Positions 23,449 through 33,957 of a stretch of DNA of 64,000 bases are shown piece after piece. The translations under genes were made by a program, and so were the position numbers. This DNA comes from Hemileia vastatrix (taxonomy: Eukaryota > Basidiomycota > Pucciniomycetes > Pucciniales > Zaghouaniaceae): assembly GCA_030280995.1 (NCBI GenBank), contig JASXTE010000015.1:26158501-26222500 (forward strand). The letters run 5' to 3'. The first letter of the stretch is position 1; every line of letters begins with the position of its first letter. The notes under the pieces were generated by a model, which saw nothing but the letters and a program-made list of their open reading frames with translations, had not been told where the DNA came from and did not search any database.

Positions 23449-24249
23449 ATGAGCTGACCTACTGCCATTCGGGATTTCTTCTTGAGGAGAGATTACAGCA
23501 CTAGACTAATAAGCCCTATCTACCCTAAAAAAGAAGGGTCTCCAAGAAAATGATCACCACTATCCTCAAATACACCAAAAGAGGACCTCAAATCTTTTCT
23601 CTTCCTAGTGCATGTGCAACACTGACCAGATGCAGAAACACCAGGCCTAGTTTCCCAACCTTCATCACCTGGGGGTGCCAACCTCATTTAACCGCCTCAT
23701 ATCCTCCCCAGTAATCTCCAAACTAATCCCAACACCAGACTGATAACCAATCTTGGCCTCAAAATCCATCAAAAATGGCCCTCCTAAATCTGTCTTCACA
23801 GCTCCTCTAGCCACATAAAAATGAAATTTTCCAACAGCTCCACCTACACCTAACTATACATGCTCCACTGTACCAATCAACTCAGTAGCATGCCCACCTA
23901 TCCCTCTGAGATTTCCTCCAACACCAGCTTTAATTGGAAAATCCAGACTAGTTGCTTGATCCAATGAAATTAAATTTATTTGTGAGCCTGAATCAAACAA
24001 TGCCTTCACATCTTTGCCATTTAAAGAAGCCACCAAATATCCCAAAGGAGCAGAAAAATGAGTCTCCACCTCATTACCAAACTTCTCCACATTTTCACAC
24101 ATATACTCCACCTCACCAGTAGCCACTCTTCTCCTAGTCAAATGCTTCTTCTGCTTTTCAGCAAGGGCTGGACTAATAGTGAACAATTCACCCAAAGATA
24201 ATGGAATCTGAAGCTGATTCACCCTTCCCAAAACAACATCCATAGCATT
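23449..24249 (-). pseudogene. TE-E aspartic protease region
   Basis: Contains LGYLVASLNGKDVKALFDSGSQINLIS, a retropepsin fold with DSG active site (matched by ALVDTGSQINVVS in TE-D), followed by degraded sequence after a TAG near 23853. Same frame as gag and RT. No activity is expected with flanking stops. Confidence 0.85.
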
Positions 24250-26046
24250 CTATTGACCAGAAACCACTGGCCTCTCATAATGAGCCCTACTCCTAGCAAA
24301 ATTTTCCCTAGAAGACTCCTGAGGTCCCACATTACCAACAACATCACACATCTCCACATCAGAATTATCCCCATGAACCTTTCCATCCACAGAGACCAAA
24401 CCAGAACCATCAACAGTAGTTCTAACTCCCTCCATTGGCCCACTAGAGCTTGGCCTACGCAAAGAAGCCAAAGGCACCTCCTCCTCTGTATCTGAACCAT
24501 CATCCAAAGGCATAGGATCACCATTAAGATCAAAAGCACCAAAACTAGGGGGACCCATATCAGCTATCCCCTTCTACATCTGACAAATCTCTTCAGGGGT
24601 ATAAATCTTCTTGGGATCTTCAGCCTTCTTAGAGTCCGCCTTTCCACCTCTTGACCTTAACTGATTAGTAATACTGCTTCTAGCTTTAGAAGCAGCCACC
24701 CTCCTAGCAGCCTACACATCATATACACCAGCCATAAACTCACCATCCGCCTTAACAACCTTTACTAACTCCAAATTACCATATGAAGTAGAAAAAGTAG
24801 CCTTACTAACCTCTTTTTCCTTCCCCTTATCTCCAGAATTATTTCCAGGACCAGAAGAAGCCTCAGTAGGCAATTACTCAAACCTAGCTCTCTTTTCACC
24901 CATACTATTCCTCCTCACCAAATCCGAAGGAGCCTGACCTTCACTGGGCTTGATAAAAGATTCATCAGGAAACCTAAATACCTTTCCATCAAATTTTACT
25001 CTACCATCAGCCTGATCCCTATTCAAAGTCCAAAAATTATTAGACTTATGTCCCTTCTGGTTAAAGTAGGAACGAATCCAAACATCAACAGTACCACAAT
25101 TCCTCCTATCATAACCTCTACTTGAATAAGATGAAGAAGAAGAAGCTAAAACCCTGCTGGCCTTCTGAGTTTCTTGAACAAAAATTTTCAATTGCTTCGT
25201 TAAGTCAGCCAATTGATCCACCATCTTCTTATCCACATTTTAATCCACCTTAGGAACCTGTTTCCCCAACTGAGCTTTTCTTGCCTCCTGAGCCTTCTTC
25301 ATAATATTGTTATTATCAGCCAAAACTTCATTAATTTTTCTGACATACTGTGTACAGGTTTCTTGATAACTGTCCACAGCCAAAAGCTTGAGGTGAGACT
25401 CCACCGATTCTTTAACCACCTTAAGAGCAGGAAACTTCTGCTCCCCATTAGGTAAGGTTTTTATCAAACCCTTCCTAGACAACTCCTTTAACACATCCAT
25501 CCTAACATCCCTCCCAAAAGCGGACCAAAATAAATCTTTGACTGCATTTTCATGAGCCAATTCCTCTACCTCCACCAGATATTCCACCAAAGTTTCAAAA
25601 CTACCAACAAATTTCCTATAACTCACCAAAGAAGTTATTCCACCCTGCACTTACCATTCTCCAACAACCTTATTTAAATCCACCATTGAATATCTGACTC
25701 CCCATCTGTCCACCATTTCCCTACTAAGCCTTTTCAAATCCCTAGTCTTATAACCCTCCATACCATTAATCTCCTTCTCAACTTCCCTATCACCAATGAA
25801 AAATATTACCTGCTTCACCATATCTAAATTAGAATCCCCATCAATTCCAGCAGCAGCCTCATATCTGCCCAAAATCCACTTTACATCATCACCAACAAAC
25901 TTGGGCCCATCCCAAGTTTGAATCCTTACTGAAGGCCTGACACCATCAGCAGAAGCAGCAATAACACCAGCACCAGATGGAGAAGACATCCCAAATAGCA
26001 CCAGAAACCAATAAAATCTGCAAGGGTTCAGCCCTTTACCAGACAA
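24250..26046 (-). pseudogene. TE-E Gag
   Basis: The Gag capsid region (about 25240-26000) aligns loosely with TE-D Gag: ILGRYEAAAG..., DMVKQVIFFIGDREVE against TE-D DMVHQVLFFVTNECKD. The real start is probably the second ATG at about 25989 (MSSPSGAGV), because the codons before it fall in a repeated leader motif. The zinc knuckle has decayed: SYFNQKGHKSNNF keeps the glycine-histidine but has lost the cysteines. In-frame stops occur at 25651, 25240, 24874, about 24715, about 24574 and 24249; many need one C-to-T change. Confidence 0.85.
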
Positions 26047-26306
26047 CCGACAATATCCTACAAGGTTTCAGCCCTTTACTAGGATAAAGCAACAAACAAA
26101 AAACAAAAACAACAGATCTAACAAGGGTCCAGCCCTATACCTAGATCCCTACTACCACAGATCCTGTACTGGTTCAGCCAGTTACCAGAATCACCAAATA
26201 ACCAACCAATCAAAATCCAACAACCAGAAAACCAAAATCCAGAAGTCCAACAAGTAAGTTTCTTCAGAAGCTAGAGAATTCAAACCCCATGTTGGGCGCC
26301 AAAAAA
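26047..26306 (-). promoter_or_regulatory. TE-E leader with repeated motif and primer-binding site
   Basis: Four degenerate copies of GGTTCAGCCCTTTACC (plus-strand writing) at about 26027, 26062, 26128 and 26171. TGGCGCCCAAC on the sense strand (complement of 26291-26301) is the primer-binding site, 5 bp from the LTR. Confidence 0.75.
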
Positions 26307-27684
26307 TGTAGAGTAGACTCCTACAGTCACCTTTCTGCAGGCAGAATCCAAGGGAGTTGGAAAAACAAAAAGAAATCCCTGTCCCTCTAAGTAAACGTAA
26401 GATTCAATTAACTAAGCTTGAAGATCTGCTTGAAGAGTTGGATAAGTTGAATATCTGAGAGAAAGACTTTGAAAGTGTTGGAAACCTATAATATAGAAAA
26501 AAATAAGTGCAATAAATGATTACACCCCCAAAACAAATACCTAATACCAGATTACACTGATACAAGTCACAGCAAATACTTAGAACAAGCCGCAACACTT
26601 GCCCCAGAGACTGAAAAGTACAGTAAAGTACCCCAGAAACTACCCTTGGGATGATCTGTTCAAAGGTGCCTTATTAAAGATCTGCCCCAGATTTACCCAG
26701 TTTCCCACCAAAATTAAAGAGTGTTCTTTATTATATTTTTATTTTATAAATTTTATAAGAAAAGAAATAAATTTGAGTCACCAAGGATGAGGGCTATCCA
26801 ATGGTACCCTATATGTTGATATTTTTTATTATAATTGTTGTTATATGTTAAAAAAATTGTTAATTATCAAAAAAAGACCCTTATTATCGAAAATAAAAGA
26901 CAAAAAACATGTAGAAGACTAAAATTTTCCCCTCCCCATATGATTCTACTACTCTAGACCTTTCCAACAATACCATACATGCATATGATCTACAATAAAC
27001 TATTGATCTAGTAAGCATAATAACTTTCTAACCAAATTTTGCCACAATAGCCAAACTTTTGGCACAGTGACCTAACTTTGCACAGTGACCAAACTTTGCA
27101 CTGGTGATCAGACTTTTCTACAGTGACCAAACTTTGCACTGGTGATCAGACTTTTCTACAGTGACCAAACTTTGCACTGGTGATCAGACTTTTATACAGT
27201 GACCAAACTTTGCCACAGTGCCTAGACTTTTCTGCAGCAATGACCAAACTTTGCCACAGTGCCCAGACCTTTTGCACCAATGACCAAACTTTGCCACAAT
27301 GACCAACTTTGCCACAGTGACTTTGCTTTTGCACCGGAAAATCACCTGAGAAAAACAGAGCGCACCAGAAAAAAAATGGCTACTCCATGAGCACACTGCA
27401 TCCACCAAAAATACCAAGAGAGCCCTAGAAAATCCAGTAAAACCAATACCCAATCCATGAAACCATCAAATAACAATAAGAATATCATCATATATCCATT
27501 CCAAAACACCATAAATCCTCCAAAAAATCACCATAAATCCTACAAAAATCACCATGAATCCACCCAAAAAAATTCAGTTAACTCCCTTCAACCAAATTAA
27601 CACCTGCTAACACCATGATTTTCTTCCAACCAAGGTCCAATCAAATTTTCACCTAAGTAGCCTACCCAGATTTGGAATGCCACA
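26307..27684 (-). repeat. TE-E 5' LTR
   Basis: 1378 bp, ending GCCACA at 27684. 27033-27345 is the internal array, with the 38-bp unit TACAGTGACCAAACTTTGC + ACTGGTGATCAGACTTTTC three times in a row. Confidence 0.95.
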
Positions 27685-27868
27685 CCGTGCATTGAGATAT
27701 AACTTATTAAATATATTAAATATAACTTAAATCTACTGTTGTGTCATTACTTCTAAAGTGTTGTTGTATTCCTCTCCATAAACTAAATTATATTTAATTT
27801 CTCATTTACTATTACAAACCTCTTCTTTTGTCCTTCTTTTCCTCCTTCTTCTAGAAGACCCACTGATA
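27685..27868 (+). repeat. TE-B 5' LTR, second part
   Basis: Continues the LTR after the TE-E insertion; matches 56816-57019. Ends CTGATA, followed by the candidate primer-binding site TTGGAGGCCTTTCC. Confidence 0.9.
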
Positions 27869-28600
27869 ATTGGAGGCCTTTCCAAATGACGACAACTATA
27901 CACCCTTTGTGACAAACAACACTGCGCATGGACCACCTAAGCAAAAAAAGCAAACTCTTTCCGTGACCATGTTTTGAACTTGTGTTCAATTTTTTAGGTT
28001 TATAATATATTAAATAAATATATATACATTTGAAGTGATTTCTTGATCACTATAGTAAGTTAACCTTTGCACCTCTCACTTATATTATTAATTTTTTTTG
28101 CAATATAAGTGATTGTGGCTTAATTTCTGATTCACTGAGTGTAAGTGTTAAAAAAGAAATTTTTTTTTTCTTAGTTGACCATAGTAGAGTTATAGCTCTT
28201 AGTCCTAGAAGATCATTATAAAATATTTTAAATAAATTATTAATTTAATTTTATTGAATTATTATTTTTTGATTATAGTACTCAGTACTTAGTCCCAATA
28301 TTACCAAGATGATTTTTTTGGTATTAATTATTTTCGTTGACTTGTTAAAGCTTTTTGGTTTGGTCCCTTAATAAGAATTGTAATTCTTAATAATATCAAT
28401 TTTAATTACATATTTTTGTATTGCATTTTTTATTGTTAATTAATTAATTTTTTGAATAAAATTTAAAATTTTTCTTTAAGAAATAATTTGATTATTTTCT
28501 GATTGAAAATATAAATTTAAATCATTAAAACCATTTGATTTTTATTCACAGTTTCATGTCCAGTAGTTTAACAAACAGCATGGATAATCTTCATGTAGAT
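27869..28600 (+). other. TE-B RNA leader
   Basis: AT-rich, untranslated in appearance. Only the primer-binding site candidate at its left end is recognised. The repeat array found in the TE-C leader is absent. Confidence 0.6.
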
Positions 28601-29201
28601 GAAATTGATGTGGATGTTGATAATGAATCTGTAGGTTCTTCAAAATTAACTTACAAAAATTCTTCAGCTAACAAAAAATCTTCATATTCCTCAGGACATA
28701 AAAATGTCAGGAGAAGTGGCAAACCCCCCTCAACAAACTACTCTGAAAGAAGTAAAGCCTCAGATAAATCAGGAAAATCCTCTAAAGGGTATAAAAATAA
28801 AAAAGATCCCTCTGACGCAACAAATAAACAATATTTCCAGCCATATAAAAGAACTGAAGGCAGAAAGCATCAAGTACAAGGCAAGAGTAGACACACTCTG
28901 GCAACAGATGCAGGAGCTCTTAAATCACAAGCAGGTTCAACCTCCTCCTTTCCCAGCCTCTCAGCCTCAGCCTCAGCCCCATCAGGCACCCAGCTCTTTC
29001 ACTCAAAGTCAAAACACTCTACAAGTGGAACAGTGGAAATGGGATTACCTGATGAACAATTACCAACAGAATGTTCAGCAGCCAGTAGCTCAACACCCTG
29101 GCCCATTCCCAGACACAAACCTACCATAATCCTCCTCAGGCCTATCCTTATCAGGGAGGAAGAAGAAAGAAGGCACAGGGGAAATTTCCTCCCTTGCCAT
29201 G
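28601..29201 (+). pseudogene. TE-B Gag N-terminal coiled-coil part
   Basis: The frame starting at about 28704 encodes KIKKIPLTQQINNISSHIKE and a proline/glutamine-rich segment ending VEQWKWDYLMNNYQ; TE-C has KIKKMPLNQQVKNLSTHIKE and KWQWDWLNTQWDYLSQQ, so this frame is the conserved one. A second, serine/lysine-rich frame (28535-29209, 224 codons) overlaps it at +1 and is also open in TE-C at the same offset. The coding part ends at a splice-donor-like ATG/GTAAGT at 29201/29202 that TE-C shares. Role: structural Gag. Confidence 0.65.
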
Positions 29202-29255
29202 GTAAGTAATTTGTTTGATAAAAATGTTGGTATGTATAATAACAAATCTTCTCAG
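29202..29255 (+). other. Predicted intron in TE-B gag
   Basis: Starts GTAAGT, ends TTCTCAG, 54 bp. TE-C has GTAAGC ... TTCAG at the homologous place (42408-42465, 58 bp). Inferred, not proven. Confidence 0.5.
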
Positions 29256-30755
29256 ACAGATAATATTGTGGCTAATTGTGAAAAGAACAGCAAAACCCTT
29301 AAAGAGACAACTTCCTTTACTGAGTAGCCCTAATGATTTAATTAGTAAATTATCATTTGATGAACCTTTACATTTAACCTCTACTTCTTTAATTAATCCT
29401 TCTCTTTCAATTAAGAATGATTCTGTGTCCCCTGAATTTTATACCTTGCTTGAGAAAACCTCTGAGGATATATTAAAAGATACACTTGATTTTAATGTTG
29501 TAAAAGATAAAAATTTAAGAGATGTATTAGTACATGAAAGTGATAGTGTCACGCGCCACATGACACTCGAGGCAAAAGCAGCTCATTGAATCAATAAAAC
29601 AGAGGTCTAAATCCATACTCAAAGCACAGAAAGCAATTCTACATAGCAACTGCGACTTTCCTTTGTGTACTCACTATTCAACTGCGCTAGTCTAAACTCT
29701 AAATCTAAATTAGTCAATCTCTCAATAGTGTGTCTTAGTCTTCTCCTCAATAAGAAATGCACAGCACAATAGTCAATGTAATAGTCCACTAAAAAGGTTT
29801 ATTAAAGTTTCTGTGGGTTATTAAAAAGGGGTAGTGAGCATGGACAGAATGGTTAAGTGGAGGATTAAAGGGTTAACCAATGTTAGTGAGGAGGGTCCAG
29901 GTGTAACGGATGTAATTTTGGTGGTCTGTGGTGTGCAGAATGAGGGATGGGTATGAGGTCAATGCGAGGAGGAGTAAAGGATATAAAAGGGGTTGGATTT
30001 TTGTTCGAAATTCTTTAGAATTAAATTATAAAATGTATATATATATAATAGTGGTAAAAACTTCAGGTTAAATCATTATTATTGTATCTTTCCTTATTTT
30101 CTCAGTAATCATTTCTCAATCCTAAATCTATGATTATTGGGTTTCCAACCCTTTGTGAGATATTAAATAATATTAATATTACCTTTAAATTATATTAGAA
30201 TTCTTCTCGAACATATCTCAAAGCAGTAGTTCTTCCTTCGAGTCATCTTTGAATCACTTCCTCAAAAATTTCCTCTGTGCTTCGAAGAAGTTTCTAAACT
30301 ACTCTCCTCATCTCACTTCCAGGAAAACCCTTGACCTTGTGCATAGGTTGTCCGGTGACAGATAGATTGAATAATTTACACTTACATTGTAAAGTGAGCT
30401 CTTCTGTGCAAGATACAGCCTATTTTAAAATCAAAGAAACTTTGAATATTATTCTTAGCCAACAAAAACATATAAGAAGTGATCATAGAGCTATCTCAGA
30501 TAAAAATATTCATCTGCATAAAACTTTGAGTGAGTTAAACCCCCTTTTTGAAGAGAATTATTCATTGAAAAGTGAAATTAAGTCTCTACACAATTAGTTG
30601 AAAAAGCTGAAAAATGATTTCCAAGCACTGTGTACCAAATACACAGTTTTTGAGGACAGAAATGTTTTATCCCTTGCAAAAATAAATGACCAGATGTCTG
30701 AAATTCCAAGGATAAGAAATTCTGTGTCTGACCTACAGCAAAATTCTCAGCTTTA
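29256..30755 (+). pseudogene. TE-B Gag middle region, interrupted by a solo LTR
   Basis: SPEFYTLLEKTSEDILKDT (left of the insertion) matches DPEFYEHLEIYSVSILRNT of TE-C. To the right, a helical segment running to EIPRIRNSVSDLQQN matches TE-C SSIPRVKTRLKTNEE. Removing 29547-30360 plus one GATAG copy joins both halves in the same frame. A TAG at about 30595 and a frameshift near 29320 inactivate it. Confidence 0.75.
29547..30360 (+). mobile_element. Solo LTR inserted in TE-B gag
   Basis: 814 bp, terminal TGTCAC ... GTGACA, flanked by GATAG at 29542-29546 and 30361-30365. It has no coding content. TATAAAA at 29982-29988 suggests a plus-strand LTR promoter. It belongs to a different family from the other LTRs in the window. 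Probably formed by recombination between two LTRs. Confidence 0.88.
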
Positions 30756-30989
30756 ACTACCAATCATGATGGTGTACATGAATATGCTGCCAATAAATTT
30801 CATAAAAATAAAGGAAAGGGGACTGAACAAAGCAGCTCTTTTTGTCCCCATATTTCAACCATTAAACAAACTGAAAATGAGTCTGTTAAATCTTTTGCTA
30901 CTAGCAAAAAATCTTTTAATGGTCATGAACAAGCTGTTTCTATAAATAATGAAATTTCTGAACACCCGGCAAAACTTCAAGAATTATTA

Positions 30990-31840
30990 ATGTTAAATGA
31001 TTCAAATCAAAAGATGGACCATCCCAGTAGCCAGAAAAATTTGCCCAAACTGGATCAATATCCCACTTTTGATGGTGACTCTTCATCTGACTGGCCACAC
31101 TTTGTTCAGAGAATCGATAATCTGAAATACTCTTATAAATTTCCAGATGAAGAAATTGTCTCTAAATTAATTTCTTTATTTTCCAATGTAGCTTTAATGT
31201 GGTATGAATCTATTTTACTGGACAACCAACATTATACTTGGAAAGAGTGGAAAACCTTGATTGAAAATCAATTTGGTGGTTCCAAATTCAGGCTTGCCCA
31301 GAAGAGATTATATGAGAATTCTAAATATGCATCCTCCTCTCCTGAAAAACGTATTGTTTTCCTTATGAAATAACAAAAATTCTTAGAGCCATGGATCCTA
31401 AAATGGATTATGATATTTGGAGAGATAAAATTCTCTATAAATTACCAAATTCTCTGAGAGATTTGATTGTGGCAAGTACTGAGAATGTGAGAGAGAATTC
31501 TTCCTTTATTAATTATTTTAATTAAGTCCTACTAAATAATAGATTTGAACCAAGGAATTATCCTGTTAAATATTATCATGACCAACAAAAGCCCTCCACA
31601 AAACTTCCAGAAAAAACATATAGACCTTCTGCTCCAGTTTCTCCAAAAAAATATGCAACTAATACTTGTTTTAAATGTAACAAACCATGGCAAAAAGGAC
31701 ATATTTGTGACAAGAAAATTCATCTTGTTGAAAATAATGATGAATCTGAAAATAATCAAGCTGATCTTGATGATTCCTCAAGTGACTGTGATAGCAATAT
31801 CTCTTATGACCATGAGTATTCTCAGGAAGTTCTTGTTTTA
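30990..31840 (+). pseudogene. TE-B Gag capsid and zinc knuckle
   Basis: Capsid part: LPKLDQYPTFDGDSSSDWP, FVQRIDNLKYSYKFPDEEIV, WYESILLDNQHYTWKEWK. After a frameshift at about 31370, DPKMDYDIWRDKILYKLP leads to the knuckle CFKCNKPWQKGHICDKK, a CX2C...HXC variant seen in the same place in TE-C. A TAA near 31524 interrupts the second half. Confidence 0.88.
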
Positions 31841-32514
31841 TAAAAAGATATCCAATACTTAGATAATTGGTCTGATAATTGTGATATTTACTTATCTTGT
31901 GTAGAGAATGCTGAAGTAATTAGAGATATTACTGAAAGTTCTATTTTAATATCACCATTGAGAGCACCTGTTATCATTAATGGTAAAAATTTTGAGGTTA
32001 TTCTTGGCTCTGGTGCTGGAGGAGGTGTAGTTTCTGAAAAAGCACTGGCTTCTGTAGTTAAGGATTATCAAGGCAAATTATTACCTATAACATCTGAAAA
32101 GTGGAAAGGTTATGGTTCTGTTTTATGTCCCATTTGGAAATACAAAACCATGGTATTCTTTAAATATAAAGATGGTTTTGTCAGAGCTTTTTGTGAATTT
32201 TTTTTGATGAAAAATGACAATTTAAGCAATTTTCTTATCATGGGAAATGATATTTTAACCATGTTTGGAATTAAATTGGATCATGCAAACAATTGTTTTA
32301 CTTTGGGAATGAATGGGAAAAAAAATTTAAAATTTCTTCTTCTAAAAAGCATTCTACACCCTTATTAAAATTTTGTCATTCTTTGATCCAAATTAAAGGT
32401 AGACAAACAGAGGAAATGAATGTATTATTGTCTTAAATTGAAACAGCTTCATTTGGTGATCAATTAACTGATAACCAAAAGGATCCTATAGTAACCTTAA
32501 TTACATCTTTCCCA
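31841..32514 (+). pseudogene. TE-B protease
   Basis: FEVILGSGAGGGVVSEKALA aligns with VVLDSGAGGSVVSEKSLA of TE-C, so the catalytic aspartate has become glycine here. SNFLIMGNDILTMFGIKLD is the C-terminal protease block. Followed by a linker with stops. Confidence 0.85.
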
Positions 32515-33957
32515 ATGACTTTTGCTCATGGTTCCCATGTGTTAGGATTGGTTAAAGATGAAATGAAAATTTCTTTATCTAGAAATTTGGATGAAATACC
32601 TCCTAGCCTAAAGAAAAAACCTTACCCTGCTTCTCCCACAAAGAGAAAAGACATAGAAGATAATATCTCAACTTTACTAAGTATGAATATTATTGAAAAA
32701 GTGGATGTTACAACCAAATATTGTGTCATCTCTCCAGTTTTAATCTCTTATGAGAAAGATAAAGCTAGACTTTGTGGATATGATAGAGCCTTGAATACTT
32801 ATACTGTGGATGATATTTACCCATTACCCAGAATTAGCTCTATACATGCTACCTTACAAGGTGCTAAATTCATAAGCTGTCTGGATGGTAATAAGGGATA
32901 TCACCAAATAACTGTTAAAAAGTCTTCCCAGAATTATTTGCTAATTGCAAACCATATGGGAATTTAAAAATATGATAGGATGCCTTTTGGCCCTAAAAAT
33001 TCCCCTCCAGTATTCCAAAAAGTGAAGGATAAAACATTTCATCAGGAAATAATTGAAGGTTGGTTAATGGTTTACATTGATGACATCATAGTTTTTTCTA
33101 AAGCTTTTGATGAAAATTTACAGCACTTGAATATATTCTTCCAAAAAATGGATGAAATTAACATGAATTTATAATTAAAAAAGTGTAAATTTGGGTTTAA
33201 ATCCTTTAAAGTCCTGGGTCATGTTGTGTCTGGCTTACAGATCTGTGTAGACCAAGGAAAAGTTGCTGCTATCCAAAATGTGTCAGCACCAACTTCTGTA
33301 AAAGAAATACAAAGTTTCTTGGGAATGTGTGGCTACTACAGAAAATATATAAATAATTATCAAGTCATAGACTTACCACTTACCAAACTAACAAGAAAAG
33401 ATGTGGCTTGTATATGGAATGAGGATGCTCAAAAATCTTTTGATACCTTAAGGAAGTGTTTAATGACAGCACCAATCCTTTCCCTTCCAGATTTTAATAA
33501 GCCTTTTGTTCTTTATACAGATGCAAGTTTTATTGGACTTGGAGCTGCTCTTCATCAAAAACAAATTATTAATGAAAAAGTTTCAGAAGTAGTAATTTGT
33601 TATATTTCAAGAACCTTAAGAAAAAGTGAATTGAAATATGGTGCCACCCAATTGGAGTGTTTAGCAGTTGTATGGGCTTTAGAAAAGCTTCATTAATATT
33701 TAGATGATTAAAAATATGAATTAGTTACTGATTGCAGTGGTTTGAAATTCCTCTTAAACTTGAAAACACCAAATAGACATATATTTAGATGGCAACTAGC
33801 TGTTCAGTAATACAGAGGTAGACTGACTATTATTCACAGGTCTGGAAATTTTCATTCAAATGTTGATATGTTGTCCAGATTACCTCTTCCAAATGATGTA
33901 TCCAATCCAGCCTATGTACCTGATGATGATACAGTGCATATACATGGTATATAAATT
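32515..33957 (+). pseudogene. TE-B reverse transcriptase and RNase H
   Basis: One frame throughout. RT: NTYTVDDIYPLPRISSIHA, RMPFGPKNSPPVFQK, catalytic MVYIDDIIVFS, then VKEIQSFLGMCGYYRKY. RNase H: FVLYTDASFIGLGAALHQ, KYGATQLECLAVVWALEK, and a tail NFHSNVDMLSRLPLPND. In-frame stops at 32965-32967, 33172-33174, about 33694, about 33709, about 33808 and 33952-33954. Several are not explained by C-to-T changes (for example a GAA- or TAT-type codon), in line with an old insertion. Confidence 0.92.

Larger units (their letters stand above)
16294..27684 (-). mobile_element. TE-E: Ty3/gypsy element inserted in the TE-B 5' LTR
   Basis: Full-length minus-strand element with LTRs 16294-17617 and 26307-27684 (TGTAGAGTAG ... 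GCCACA). The 4-bp target copies are CTGT (16290-16293) and CCGT (27685-27688); the uninterrupted paralogue near 56813 reads CCGC, so both copies have changed by C-to-T transitions. The primer-binding site is TGGCGCCCAAC (complement of 26291-26301), a lysine-tRNA-like type. The polypurine tract GGAGGGAGGA sits beside the 3' LTR. Gag and pol lie in one continuous frame (26046 to 19185) broken by about a dozen stop codons, many of them possible CAG/CAA-to-stop changes. Confidence 0.95.

Noticed and set aside
28535..29209. 224-codon frame taken as the Gag of TE-B
   Set aside because: The overlapping frame (KIKK, coiled coil) is the one conserved with TE-C; the long frame is kept only as a low-priority observation.
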